A stretch of 64,000 nt of DNA from SZUA-35 sp965530755 (GCA_965530755.1 CBESNA010000017.1:1-64000); one strand, 5' to 3'. Positions 42,749-51,516 are shown, counted from the stretch's first letter. Notes: generated by a model from the letters alone, not told the origin. A program made the numbers and translations.

Positions 42749-43132
42749 ATGAACGTGCCAGATGACCTCTCCTACTCCAGCGATCACGAGTGGTTGCGTT
42801 TCGAGAGTGACCAGCGAGTTCGTATTGGAATCACCGACTACGCACAGGATGCGCTCGGCGACGTCGTCTATGTCGATCTCCCCGATGTGGGAGCCACCGT
42901 TTCGCCCGGTGGCCCGATGAGTGAGGTCGAGTCGACCAAGTCGGTTTCGGACGTCTATGCGCCGGTTGCGGGCGCCGTCGTCGAGGTGAACAACGAACTG
43001 GTCGATGCGCCGGAACGACTCAACGAGGACCCGTACGGCGAGGGCTGGATCTGCGTGATCGAACTCGACGCCGGGGCGACGCCGCCCGAGCTCCTGGATG
43101 CTGCTGCCTACCGAGCGCTCACCGAAGGATGA
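42749..43132 (+). CDS. gcvH: Glycine cleavage system H protein
   Basis: 127 residues, the normal size. It carries the aminomethyl group on a lipoyl-lysine between P, T and L proteins. The lipoylation site is in EVESTKSVSDVYAPVAG (Lys of ESTKSVS). YSSDHEWLRFE, GITDYAQDALGDVVYVDLP and DPYGEGWICVIEL are also diagnostic. The ATG has TAGCGT 7 nt upstream. The P and T proteins are not in this window. The gene starts the conserved actinobacterial gcvH-garA-ftsR order and overlaps garA by 4 nt. Confidence 0.96.
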   Translation: MNVPDDLSYSSDHEWLRFESDQRVRIGITDYAQDALGDVVYVDLPDVGATVSPGGPMSEVESTKSVSDVYAPVAGAVVEVNNELVDAPERLNEDPYGEGWICVIELDAGATPPELLDAAAYRALTEG

Positions 43133-43617
43133 CCGACGCCGGCCCCTGCCCATCCTGCGGGTATCGCAATCCGCTCGGATCGAACTTCTGTAGTTCTTGC
43201 GGTGCGCAGCTCAGCACGATCGTCGACCACCACACCGAAGCCATTGAACCAACGGTCAGCACGCCGCTCGTCGAGGCCGATACAGCAGTGCCCTCCGGAG
43301 TTGGCATGTTGATCGTGCGGCAGGGTCCCAAGCGAGGGAGCCGAATGGCGCTCGACACCGATCTCGTCACGATCGGGCGGCATCCAGAGAGCGATATTTT
43401 CCTCGACGACATCACGGTGTCGCGCCGTCACGCCGAGATCCATCGGACCGAGCACGGACACGACGTCTTCGACGCGGGGAGCCTCAACGGCACCTACGTC
43501 AATCGAGAGCTCGCCGAGCGTTCGCCGTTGGCTGACGGTGACGAGCTGCAAGTTGGTAAGTTCAAGCTCGTCTATGTCGCGCTCGGCCACGACGCTGACG
43601 ACGGAGGAGCAGCATGA
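43129..43617 (+). CDS. garA: GarA-like FHA protein with N-terminal zinc ribbon
   Basis: 162 residues. The C-terminal FHA domain (about residues 60-155) has IGRHPESDIFLDD, VSRRHAEI and GSLNGTYVNRE, which bind phosphothreonine. In mycobacterial GarA the N-terminus carries a TVETTS phosphorylation motif and the protein regulates 2-oxoglutarate metabolism. Here the N-terminus instead has CPSCGYRNPLGSNFCSSCGA, a zinc ribbon, and no ETTS motif. The same position after gcvH and before ftsR supports orthology. How it is switched without that motif is unclear. Confidence 0.88.
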   Translation: MTDAGPCPSCGYRNPLGSNFCSSCGAQLSTIVDHHTEAIEPTVSTPLVEADTAVPSGVGMLIVRQGPKRGSRMALDTDLVTIGRHPESDIFLDDITVSRRHAEIHRTEHGHDVFDAGSLNGTYVNRELAERSPLADGDELQVGKFKLVYVALGHDADDGGAA

Positions 43618-44606
43618 GTGACCAGCGCGACAACTTCTGGTCGATCGGTGAGGTGCTGTCGCTGCTCCAGGACGAGTTCCCCGAGGTCACCATTTCCAAG
43701 ATCCGCTTTCTCGAGGGTCAGGGTCTGATCGACCCAGAGCGAACCGCATCCGGCTACCGGCGGTTCTACCAGCGAGATTTCGACCGACTCCAGTGGATTC
43801 TCACGCAGCAGCGCGATCACTACCTGCCCCTCAAGGTGATCCGCGACCGGCTCGACGCCGGGGAGTGGGAGCCGCCGGAGCATCCGCCGGCACCGCCCCG
43901 CGACGGTCAGATGACCCTGCTGGCTCCCGTGATCGACATCGGCACCGGAGCCGCTGTGGTTCCACCCGCCGGCGACTCCGCTGACGACACGTCCGAACAA
44001 GTGGAGGACGACGAGTCCGCAGATGTAGCGTCGGCCGCCGACACCACCTCGACGTCGGACTCGACCACAGATGACTCCGCCGCGGTCGAGGAAACCGCGG
44101 TCGAGGAAGCCTCGGCCGAGGCAGACTCGGCGGCAAAGAAGTCGGCGTCGTCTCCGGCGTCGCCGGACAGTGACGATGATGGGTCCGGTGCCCGAGTTCT
44201 GTCGACCGATGGTGAGGATCAGGGCATGGCCCTCACGATCGACGAGATGGCCGATTCATCCGGCTGTGATGTCGCCATGATCCGCGAGCTCGAACGTTTC
44301 GGACTCATCGCCGGCCGCTCCGCGGGACCGGCAGTCCTCTACGACGTGGACTCGCTCACGATCGCTCGCCACGCGGCCCAATTCCGCACCTACGGGCTCG
44401 ATCCGCGCCATCTGCGGACGTTCCTCGTCGGCGCACAACGTGAGGTCTCGCTGCTGGCACAAGTGGTCGAACCGCTCCGCCATCGCCGTGATCCCGAGAC
44501 CCGTCGCAAGTCGGTCGAGACCATGGAAGACCTGACCGACCTGGCGGCGAGCCTGCGCGCGATTCTCATGCGGCGCATCACCGAGGAACAACTGCCGAGT
44601 CGTTGA
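43614..44606 (+). CDS. ftsR: MerR-type regulator, FtsR/Rv1828-like
   Basis: 330 residues. The N-terminal MerR winged helix is WSIGEVLSLLQDEFPEVTIS, FLEGQGLI and RTASGYRRFYQRDFDRLQ. Residues 100-190 are a highly acidic Asp/Glu/Ser/Ala linker. A second helix-turn-helix-like domain follows (LTIDEMADSSGCDVAMIREL, ILMRRITEEQ). Orthologues activate ftsZ transcription and affect cell division. The linker is unusually long. The ATG overlaps the garA stop by 4 nt. Confidence 0.9.
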   Translation: MSDQRDNFWSIGEVLSLLQDEFPEVTISKIRFLEGQGLIDPERTASGYRRFYQRDFDRLQWILTQQRDHYLPLKVIRDRLDAGEWEPPEHPPAPPRDGQMTLLAPVIDIGTGAAVVPPAGDSADDTSEQVEDDESADVASAADTTSTSDSTTDDSAAVEETAVEEASAEADSAAKKSASSPASPDSDDDGSGARVLSTDGEDQGMALTIDEMADSSGCDVAMIRELERFGLIAGRSAGPAVLYDVDSLTIARHAAQFRTYGLDPRHLRTFLVGAQREVSLLAQVVEPLRHRRDPETRRKSVETMEDLTDLAASLRAILMRRITEEQLPSR

Positions 44607-44649
44607 CCCTGCATCTTCATCGCCTGGCCGGATCTACTAGCGTGTGCTG

Positions 44650-45144
44650 ATGGCCGTTGAGATGGAGTTGGTTGGTGTCCGAGTCCAGATGCCGACAAAT
44701 GCGCCGATCCTGCTGCTGCGGGAGCTCAGCGGCGGCAAGCGGACGCTCCCGATCTACATCGGCGGGCCCGAGGCTCACGCGATCGACCTCGCTCTTTCGG
44801 AGACCAAGACCGCTCGTCCGATGACTCACGATCTCGTCGTGAACCTCCTCGAACAGCTCAATGCACGGCTCGAACAGATCGTGATCACCGAGTTGCGGCA
44901 GGGCACGTTCTACGCCGACCTCTATCTCCGCGATGCCGCCGACGCCGTCACGACTCTGAGTGTCCGTCCGTCTGATGCAATCGCGCTTGCCGTCCGCATG
45001 GGCACACCGATCTTCGCTGACGAGGAGCTCGTCGACGAGGCCGGCATCGAGGCAGACGACGATGACGAGGGTGACGAGGAGGAGATGGTGGAGGAGCTCC
45101 GCAAGTTCCTCGACGAGGTGAACCCCGAGGACTTCAAGAGCTGA
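44650..45144 (+). CDS. Bifunctional nuclease family protein (DUF151)
   Basis: 164 residues. DUF151 is seen in MELVGVRVQMPTNAPILLLRE, LPIYIGGPEAHAIDLAL and VRPSDAIALAVRMGTPIFA, followed by a short acidic C-terminal region ending KFLDEVNPEDF, where relatives have a UVR-like helix. Plant and bacterial relatives have DNase and RNase activity in vitro, and the natural role is unknown. It occupies the conserved Rv1829 position. TAGCGT precedes the ATG by 6 nt. The GTG two codons upstream is less likely. Confidence 0.9.
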   Translation: MAVEMELVGVRVQMPTNAPILLLRELSGGKRTLPIYIGGPEAHAIDLALSETKTARPMTHDLVVNLLEQLNARLEQIVITELRQGTFYADLYLRDAADAVTTLSVRPSDAIALAVRMGTPIFADEELVDEAGIEADDDDEGDEEEMVEELRKFLDEVNPEDFKS

Positions 45145-46129
45145 TCTGGCCCACCACGTCGAGGTCGTCGACTGCTGTCGAGATCCGTTGGATGCTCAGG
45201 TCGATGAAGTGCCGGGTTCGGTCGTCGGAGCTGGAACGCTGGGCGAGGAACAGCACGGAGAGACCCGGAAGCACCATGCCGAGGACGTATCGGCGCCAGG
45301 TTGTGGCTGCGTCCTGTCCTCGGGCGATTGCGTAGGATGCCACGACGTCGCTCTCGATGGTCGAGCGCACAGCAGGGGTGACGCTGGTGGCCATGAGCCA
45401 GGCGAGGTCGGCTTCGCCGAACTGGATGGCCATCTGTTGCCAGTCGAACAACACGGCGCGGCCACCCGTGGCGAAGGCAACGTTGTCGGCTCTCGGATCG
45501 CCGTGGCAAAGCGTCGCTCCGCCCTCCTCGTTGAATGATCGAACGGCCGCAGGTCGCACATCCGCAAGACGTGTGAGGGCATCTCGATGGGCCGGCTCGA
45601 CCGCCAAGCTTTCCAGTGCGCGAAGGCCGGCGTCGACGCCCTCGTCCGCCAGGAGCGACGGCGTCGATCGCCGGACATCGATCGTGGCCAGCGTTGACGG
45701 GTCGGTCCACTTGAGGTGGAGGGCGATCAGTTCGGCCACGACGGCTCGGACGTCGAGATCAGCCAGACCGTCGAGCTGATCGGACCAGCGATGGCCGGAG
45801 AGATCCTCGAGTACGAAGGCAGGCCGCCCAGAGGCGTCGGACGCGATGCCGTAGCAGCGCGGGGCGCAGACCGTCGGCGTCGCAGGCAGAATCGTCTCGT
45901 AGGCCAGCACTTCGCGTGCCGCGGCGCCCATGGCGATCGCCGCAGCACCGTTGGCATCGGAGCGAAGCAGCTTCACGGCCACCGGATCCTCATGGCCATC
46001 GATCGTGCATCGCAGCACATGGCTGAACACACCCCGCCCGCGGTCGACCTCGTCGATCGAGCGCACCTTGTGGCCGGGCCCAAAGACCTGCTCGATGACT
46101 GCGTCGATCGTGTCAGCACGTGGATGCAT
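45134..46129 (-). CDS. Aminoglycoside phosphotransferase/choline-kinase-like protein
   Basis: 331 residues with a kinase-like fold. The P-loop-like DPVAVKLLRSDANG holds the ATP-binding Lys. The Brenner motif is GGATLCHGDPRADNVAFA (catalytic Asp in HGD), and the metal Asp is in AVLFDWQQM. The APH family phosphorylates small molecules. This member, close to an acyl-CoA ligase, need not be a resistance enzyme. The start at 46129 has a weak GAGACT hexamer 6 nt upstream. The gene end overlaps the convergent DUF151 gene by 11 nt. Confidence 0.82.
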   Translation of the reverse strand: MHPRADTIDAVIEQVFGPGHKVRSIDEVDRGRGVFSHVLRCTIDGHEDPVAVKLLRSDANGAAAIAMGAAAREVLAYETILPATPTVCAPRCYGIASDASGRPAFVLEDLSGHRWSDQLDGLADLDVRAVVAELIALHLKWTDPSTLATIDVRRSTPSLLADEGVDAGLRALESLAVEPAHRDALTRLADVRPAAVRSFNEEGGATLCHGDPRADNVAFATGGRAVLFDWQQMAIQFGEADLAWLMATSVTPAVRSTIESDVVASYAIARGQDAATTWRRYVLGMVLPGLSVLFLAQRSSSDDRTRHFIDLSIQRISTAVDDLDVVGQISS

Positions 46130-46219
46130 CGCTGCAGTCTCGCAGCGCCCACGGATCGAGGGACACCTCGGGCTCTCGGACGTTTGTACCGTCGCCGAGC
46201 CAGGACCTATCGTCGGTCG

Positions 46220-47674
46220 ATGGACCAACCGCCGCCGACGTTCGCCGGCCGACTCGCCCACCTCGCAGCCACTGTCGATCACCCGGCGCTCACCTTCGGG
46301 TCCGAGGTTCTGTCGTTCCGAGATCTCGACGACCGGGCCAACCAGTTCGCCCGCCTGCTCACCGACCGTGGTGCCGGAATCGGCAGCTTCGTCACGTTGG
46401 CAGCCCCCAACGGACCGGACTTCGTCATCGCGACGATTGCGTGCTGGAAGATCGGAGCGATTCCACAACCCGTCTCGGCCAGACTGCCGGGACGCGAGTT
46501 GCAGGCAATCGTGGAGCTCGCCGAATCGGCTGTCGTGGTGGGCGCAGACGTCGACGGGCACCCGTCGGCCGCGGTGGCAGAGGCTGCCGACCATGACGTC
46601 GGGCCGATGCCCGATGTCAGCTCCCCGGCGTGGAAAGCGCCGACGTCTGGTGGATCGACGGGTCGGCCCAAACTAATCGTCTCAGGAGATCCGTCCGTCT
46701 ACACCGAGTCCATCCAGGGGCTCGCAGCGATGGTCGGGACGGCGGGGGAGAAGACCCTCGTGATGCCGGGTCCGCTCTATCACAACGGCCCCTTCATCTG
46801 GACGTTCGCAACGCTGCTCGAAGGCGGCCACGTAGTGCTGCTTCCTCGCTTCGATGCCGAGGCCACGCTGGCCGCCGTCGCAGAGCACCGCGCCGAGGCG
46901 CTCTATTTGGTGCCCACCATGATGCAGCGGATCTGGAAACTGCCGGACGACGTGAAGTTCGCCTACGACCTCGGCTCGCTCGAACGAGCCTTTCATCTGG
47001 GCGAGCCCTGCCCTGCGTGGCTCAAAGAGGTGTGGATCGAGTGGATCGGGGCCGAGGCGCTGTGGGAGTTGTACGGGGGTACCGAGGGGCAGTCGGCCAC
47101 GGTGCTCAGCGGTGTCGAGTGGTTGGAACGGCGAGGTTCGGTGGGCCGCCCCAGCTCTGGCGAGATGAAGATCCTCGATGACGAGGGCGATGAGGTCCCG
47201 CCAGGAACCGTCGGCGAGGTCTGGATGCGAGCCGTCGGCCGCGACACGCCCACGTACCGCTACATCGGGGCCGAGGCGGACTCCCACAACGGCTGGGACT
47301 GCCTGGGCGACCTGGGCTGGATGGACGAGGACGGCTATCTGTATCTCGCCGATCGCCGGTCCGACATGATCCTCGTGGGTGGTGCCAACATCTATCCGGC
47401 CGAGGTCGAAGCTGCGATCAGCGAGCATCCCCGTGTGCGGTCCTGCGCAGTGATCGGTCTTCCAGACGAGGAGCCAGGCAACCGTGTGCACGCAATCGTC
47501 GATCTTGGCGACGACGTCCCTGACATGGACGAAGAGGCGTTGAAGGAGTTCCTGGGCGAGCGATTGGTGTCGTACAAGGTGCCGCGTTCGTTCGAGTTCG
47601 TGACGGCGCCGCTTCGAGACGATGCCGGAAAGGTTCGCCGCTCAGCATTACGAGCCGAGCGGTTGGGTTCCTAG
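46220..47674 (+). CDS. Acyl-CoA synthetase (AMP-dependent ligase)
   Basis: 484 residues, ANL superfamily. The AMP-binding P-loop is TSGGSTGRPKLIVSG, A5 is LYGGTEGQSATV, A7/A8 is GDLGWMDEDGYLYLADRR followed by SDMILVGGANIYPAEVE, and the catalytic Lys is near the end in AGKVRR. It activates a carboxylate as acyl-adenylate then acyl-CoA. The substrate is unknown. The ATG at 46220 has TATCGT 6 nt upstream. A longer frame reaching 45716 is antisense to the phosphotransferase gene and was discarded. Confidence 0.92.
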   Translation: MDQPPPTFAGRLAHLAATVDHPALTFGSEVLSFRDLDDRANQFARLLTDRGAGIGSFVTLAAPNGPDFVIATIACWKIGAIPQPVSARLPGRELQAIVELAESAVVVGADVDGHPSAAVAEAADHDVGPMPDVSSPAWKAPTSGGSTGRPKLIVSGDPSVYTESIQGLAAMVGTAGEKTLVMPGPLYHNGPFIWTFATLLEGGHVVLLPRFDAEATLAAVAEHRAEALYLVPTMMQRIWKLPDDVKFAYDLGSLERAFHLGEPCPAWLKEVWIEWIGAEALWELYGGTEGQSATVLSGVEWLERRGSVGRPSSGEMKILDDEGDEVPPGTVGEVWMRAVGRDTPTYRYIGAEADSHNGWDCLGDLGWMDEDGYLYLADRRSDMILVGGANIYPAEVEAAISEHPRVRSCAVIGLPDEEPGNRVHAIVDLGDDVPDMDEEALKEFLGERLVSYKVPRSFEFVTAPLRDDAGKVRRSALRAERLGS

Positions 47675-47728
47675 CGATCCGGAACGTATCGATTCCGTGA
47701 CAAACGACGCGCGCAGCGCGCGCAGTCG

Positions 47729-47793
47729 TTGACTCCCTGCGCGAGGCTTCGTACTGTGGCGCCTCTTGGCGTAATTACCTCCGGGGAATTACG
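47729..47793 (+). promoter_or_regulatory. Promoter and leader hairpin of the second MerR gene
   Basis: TTGACT (47729-47734), 17-bp spacer, TACTGT (47752-47757). The predicted start is about 47764. An AT-rich inverted repeat follows in the leader, CGTAATTACC (47770-47779) with GGGAATTACG (47784-47793) and one mismatch. It could be the operator of an autoregulated gene or an RNA hairpin. The leader is about 64 nt, long for this window. Confidence 0.65.
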
Positions 47794-47827
47794 GTCGAGT
47801 CATTCGCAGCGTGAGGACGAAACCACC

Positions 47828-48298
47828 ATGAACAGCCCCCATGCGCTCGCCCAGAGTTTTTCGGGTAAGCGCACCGCCGAGATCGTCGGCATCACCTATC
47901 GCCAGCTCGATTACTGGGCCCGCACCGACCTCGTGCGGCCCTCGATCAGCGATGCGACCGGGTCGGGATCACGTCGGAGGTATGGCTACCAGGATCTGCT
48001 CGAGCTCAAGGTGATCAAGACCCTGCTCGATGCGGGTATTCGTCTTGAAATGGTTCGTGAGGCGTTCAGTTTCCTTCGCGAGCAGCTGGGCGAAGACATC
48101 GCCTCGGCCAATCTCGTCATCAACGGATCGAAATCGGTCGTGGCCCACAGCGGTCAGGAATTGATCGACATCCTGCAGAATGGTCAGGGAGTGCTGAACA
48201 TCCTGCCGCTCGCCGGCGTGAAGGAACAGATCGACGCCGCGATCATCGAGCTTCGGCCCACCCCGGATTCCAAGCCGGGAACAGCAAAGGCGATCTGA
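47828..48298 (+). CDS. MerR-type regulator, Rv1830-like
   Basis: 156 residues. The winged helix has IVGITYRQLDYWARTDLVRPS and GSGSRRRYGYQDLLELKVIKTLLDAGI. The C-terminal part has IASANLVINGSKSVVAHSGQEL and ILPLAGVKEQIDAAI, as in the short MerR proteins that lie just after DUF151 in mycobacteria. Relatives take part in growth and cell-wall regulation. Here the gene is separated from DUF151 by two unrelated genes and has its own consensus-like promoter. Confidence 0.88.
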   Translation: MNSPHALAQSFSGKRTAEIVGITYRQLDYWARTDLVRPSISDATGSGSRRRYGYQDLLELKVIKTLLDAGIRLEMVREAFSFLREQLGEDIASANLVINGSKSVVAHSGQELIDILQNGQGVLNILPLAGVKEQIDAAIIELRPTPDSKPGTAKAI

Positions 48299-48335
48299 GC
48301 AGGTTCACCGGCGAGGCTGCGTCGGCCGTAACGAC

Positions 48336-49118
48336 TCAGTCGAAGAGGTCTGGTTCTTCGCGGCTGATCCAATCCCAGAGGGGCTGGAAGCTGAACCACC
48401 CGGCAGCGGGACTCCCGACCTGGGTTGCCGTGTGTGCTGCCATGTCCGGGTCGATGAGCACGGGTTCGATGCCCTGCACCTGCATCGTTGCCAGTTGCGA
48501 CTGGCACGTGCGCTCCATCGTGATGAACCAGAACGCTGCCTCGTCGACCGAGTGACCGACCGTGAGGTTGCCGTGGTTGCTGAGGATCACGGCTTTGCGA
48601 TCGCCCAGGGCCTCGCCGATGCGATCGCCTTCGGCCAAGTCGAGCACGACACCCGTGTAGTCCTCGAAAACGGCGTGGTCGTTGTAGAAGATGCACGAAT
48701 CTTGGGTGAGCGGATCGAGCTTGCGCCGGAATGTCGACCATGTCTTGCCGTGGATCGAATGCGAGTGGGCGGCTGCGATCACGTCGGGTCGAGCGGCGTG
48801 GACACGAGAGTGGATGGCGAACGCCGCGCCGTTGACCGGTCGGTTGCCGACGACGACGTCGCCGTCGTGGTCGACGCAGATCAGGTCAGACACCGAGATG
48901 TGCTTGAAACTCATGCCGAACGGGTTCACCCAGAAGTGGTCGGGGTGTTCTGGGTCTCGAGCCGTGATGTGCCCCGCCACCCCCTCGTCGAAGCCGAATC
49001 GGCCGAAGATCCGGAACGCAGCGGCGAGTCGCTCCTTGCGGTGCTGGCGCTCGTCCTCGAGCGAGTCGAACACGGGTGGACGCGGAAGCTGCATCGGGGA
49101 TGCTTCGAGATCGGTCAT
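48336..49118 (-). CDS. Class II aldolase/adducin family protein
   Basis: 260 residues. The metal-binding fold is seen in GFDEGVAGHITARDPEHPDHFWVNPFG, IHSRVHAARPDVIAAAHSHSIHG with the His pair, and VILSNHGNLTVGHSVDEAAFWF with the third His. The family includes fuculose aldolases and related lyases, but adducin-like members with PPVFDSLEDERQHRKERLAAAFR-type heads are mostly uncharacterised. TAAGCT lies 7 nt upstream of the ATG (leaderless). Confidence 0.88.
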   Translation of the reverse strand: MTDLEASPMQLPRPPVFDSLEDERQHRKERLAAAFRIFGRFGFDEGVAGHITARDPEHPDHFWVNPFGMSFKHISVSDLICVDHDGDVVVGNRPVNGAAFAIHSRVHAARPDVIAAAHSHSIHGKTWSTFRRKLDPLTQDSCIFYNDHAVFEDYTGVVLDLAEGDRIGEALGDRKAVILSNHGNLTVGHSVDEAAFWFITMERTCQSQLATMQVQGIEPVLIDPDMAAHTATQVGSPAAGWFSFQPLWDWISREEPDLFD

Positions 49119-49150
49119 GGACGCGAGCTTAGAATCCGGTGCGTGATCCG

Positions 49151-50620
49151 TCAGGTCGAGGCCGACTCGTTCTCGGCCCGCACCCACAGCTGGGCCCGGT
49201 TCTTGCCTTTCGCCTTCGCCTGGTAGAGCGCTCGATCGGCCCGCTCGAAGGTGACCTGACTGTCGAGGGTGGTCGGGTCGGTGGGATCCACCTGGTGGAG
49301 GGCGACACCGGCGCTCAGCGTGGTCTTGCCTGCTTTCATGGCCCAGCCGTCGAGGACACGGCTGGCCACGGCCAAGGGGTCGGCGTGGGCGCGGCGGGCC
49401 ACGATCAGGAACTCGTCGCCACCGAGCCGTGCAGACGTGTCGGAGTCGCGAAGGCAGTCGCGGAGGTGGGCGCTCAACTGTTGGAGCACTTGGTCGCCCG
49501 CACTGTGGCCCAGTGTGTCGTTCACCTGCTTGAAGCCGTCCAGGTCGAGGAGCACGAGGGCGTCCCCGGGCTGGAGTGAGCGGAGCAGCGCATCGGCGTG
49601 TTTGCGGTTGCCGATGCCCGTGAGTGCGTCGCGAGTGCTGGCTCGCGCCAACTCGTCGATCACGAACAGATGCTCGATCGCGATGCCAACTTGTACCCCG
49701 AACAGACGGGCGAGGTCGAGGGTGAATGCCGGGTCGTCCGTTGGCGCCGGATAGACGAGCACGGCTCCGGCGGGGGCCTCAGGAGCGGGGAGCGGCAGGA
49801 TGAGCATGGTGCCGTTGCTGCCGGTCGGCACGAGCCGTGGCTCGTCTCCGCTGATGGTCTCGGCCACGATCCTGGCCGTATCTGGCGAGGGTTCGCGTAG
49901 GATCGCCGGCCCGGACGTCACCGAGATCAGGTCGCCGGTGGAGTCACGCAGGACCACGGTTGATCGTTCAACCTGGAAGATCTCGCGGGCAGCCTGCGCC
50001 ACCTGGTCAGCCGCCTGGGCGAGTGAGCCGGGGCGACGGAAGCGGCGGAGCACCTCTTCGAGCCTGGCCAGTTGCTGCAATCGTCGACTGGAACGGTCGC
50101 TCGCCGCATCGGACTGCTGGGCGAGGTGCGAGATCAACTCGGCCACCATGGAGGCGACGGGGACCGCGATCAGCGGCAGGGCGATGCTGACAGAGGAATC
50201 TTCGACCCCACGACCGACGAGGAGGATGAGCAGGAGGCTGGGAGCCACCACGAGCGCAAATCCGGGCGGGAGCGCAAGCCCGACGTACGCAAGGATCACC
50301 ACCACGGCGATGGTGAGCCCGAGCGTCGCGGCGTCCGATGCGAAGACCTCGCCCAGGATCGAAACGACCAGCAGTCCGCCGATACCGGCCACGGCTGGTG
50401 CGAGTCGCCAACGCTTGCTGAGCCGCTCGAGCGGCGTCGCGAGCGACACGATGCCGGCAATGCCGAGCGAGAGTGCGACCCATGACATCGCCGTCGACGC
50501 CGTCGAAGTGGTCTCGAATCCAGGGCGTGTGGCGCGGTCGAGCAACGCCAGAACGGCGAGGATGAAGAGCATGGCAGCCGCTGCCGACCGATATGTCTTT
50601 GCCCAGAAAAACTCCGCCAT
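49151..50620 (-). CDS. Membrane diguanylate cyclase (GAF-like plus GGDEF)
   Basis: About 489 residues. The N-terminal 170 residues hold five or six hydrophobic helices. A cytoplasmic GAF-like region follows (LAQAADQVAQAAREIFQVERSTVVLRD). The GGDEF domain ends the protein, with active site ARLGGDEFLIV and, five residues before it, RDSD, the product-inhibition I-site. It makes cyclic di-GMP. The start is uncertain: ATG at 50620, or a GTG at 50632 with GACAAT 7 nt upstream. A longer reading to 50779 overlaps the divergent hydrolase start. Confidence 0.88.
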   Translation of the reverse strand: MAEFFWAKTYRSAAAAMLFILAVLALLDRATRPGFETTSTASTAMSWVALSLGIAGIVSLATPLERLSKRWRLAPAVAGIGGLLVVSILGEVFASDAATLGLTIAVVVILAYVGLALPPGFALVVAPSLLLILLVGRGVEDSSVSIALPLIAVPVASMVAELISHLAQQSDAASDRSSRRLQQLARLEEVLRRFRRPGSLAQAADQVAQAAREIFQVERSTVVLRDSTGDLISVTSGPAILREPSPDTARIVAETISGDEPRLVPTGSNGTMLILPLPAPEAPAGAVLVYPAPTDDPAFTLDLARLFGVQVGIAIEHLFVIDELARASTRDALTGIGNRKHADALLRSLQPGDALVLLDLDGFKQVNDTLGHSAGDQVLQQLSAHLRDCLRDSDTSARLGGDEFLIVARRAHADPLAVASRVLDGWAMKAGKTTLSAGVALHQVDPTDPTTLDSQVTFERADRALYQAKAKGKNRAQLWVRAENESAST

Positions 50621-50765
50621 CACTCCGACCACGACCGCGATTGTCCGATCTGCCCCGGTTGACGCCGCAGACAGCCACACTCCGTGCGCCCAACCGTACC
50701 GTAGGTGGTCGTCGTCAGGAAGCGATGGCTCTAGGTGGAAGTCTTCAACAGCTAGCCTCGCGCGA

Positions 50766-51434
50766 ATGCGCCTCGCCACCGTCGTCAGCGGCTCCGGACC
50801 ACCGATCGTGTTCCTTCACGGCATCGGTTCCACGTCTGAGACCTGGTTTGCGGTGACAGAGCGGCTCTCGCCCGACTACACGACGGTCCGAATCGACCTG
50901 TTGGGCCACGGAGCATCTCCAGTGCCCGAGGCAGCGGCCGAGTACACCCGAGACCGAGCTCTCGAGGATCTGGATGAGATCCTCGAGACGCTCGACGGCC
51001 CAGCGGTCCTCGTCGGCCATTCGCTCGGTGGGTACCTGGCGCTCGCCCATGCTGCCACCCGACCGAACGTCGCTCGTGGCATCGTCGTGCTCAACACCGG
51101 ACCCGGTTTCCGGGATCCTGAGAAGCGGGAAGCCTGGAACGAACGCTCCCGCCGGAACGCACATCGCTTCGGCGTGCCGTTGCAGGCGGCAGAACTGAAC
51201 CTCCAGGACGACAGCGTCGTCATGGATCACCTGGCCGAGATGACCGTGCCGACCCTGGTTCTGGCCGGGTCGGCGGATAGGCCCGAGTACTCGGGCGCCG
51301 GCCAGTATCTCGAACGCAAGATGCCGGCGGCACGTTTCTTGTCGGTCGAGGGCGGCGATCACGCCATGCACGAGGAATCCCACGCCGACGAGGTCGCCGA
51401 GCTCATCGCCGACTTCATGACCGCACTCGGCTGA
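50766..51434 (+). CDS. Alpha/beta hydrolase
   Basis: 222 residues. The oxyanion region is PPIVFLHGIGSTSETW, the nucleophile elbow is VLVGHSLGGYLALAHA with Ser, the acid is near LVLAGSADRPEY and the His is in VEGGDHAMHEE. The substrate is unknown. TAGCCT (50753-50758) is 7 nt before the ATG, a clear leaderless signal, and the long upstream frame (antisense to the cyclase) is rejected. A long inverted repeat follows the gene. Confidence 0.92.
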   Translation: MRLATVVSGSGPPIVFLHGIGSTSETWFAVTERLSPDYTTVRIDLLGHGASPVPEAAAEYTRDRALEDLDEILETLDGPAVLVGHSLGGYLALAHAATRPNVARGIVVLNTGPGFRDPEKREAWNERSRRNAHRFGVPLQAAELNLQDDSVVMDHLAEMTVPTLVLAGSADRPEYSGAGQYLERKMPAARFLSVEGGDHAMHEESHADEVAELIADFMTALG

Positions 51435-51436
51435 CG

Positions 51437-51516
51437 GCCCCGAGGTGGCCGTGGCCACTGCGCTGCGGCGGCCTGCGGCCGAGTCCCCGCTCCGTCGGCC
51501 ACGCCCACCTCGGGGC
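51437..51516. terminator. Long inverted repeat between convergent genes (bidirectional terminator)
   Basis: 20-bp arms at 51437-51456 and 51497-51516 are complementary with a single mismatch. The 40-bp interior is GC-rich and itself palindromic in part. It lies between convergent genes, which suits a two-way terminator or transcript end. Neither side has a long T-run. Confidence 0.6.

Noticed and set aside
45716..46219. 168-codon N-terminal extension of the acyl-CoA ligase frame
   Set aside because: It is antisense to the phosphotransferase, the family domain starts after 46220, and a TATCGT hexamer marks that ATG.
47706..47730. GC-rich palindrome ACGAC-GCGCGC/GCGCGC-GTCGT before the second merR
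   Set aside because: It has an internal bulge and no T-run, and simple CG repeats arise easily in this composition. It is possibly a weak terminator of the ligase gene.
49800..50765. Long open frame continuous with the alpha/beta hydrolase
   Set aside because: It is a shadow of the diguanylate cyclase on the other strand. The hydrolase starts at 50766 with its own -10 signal.
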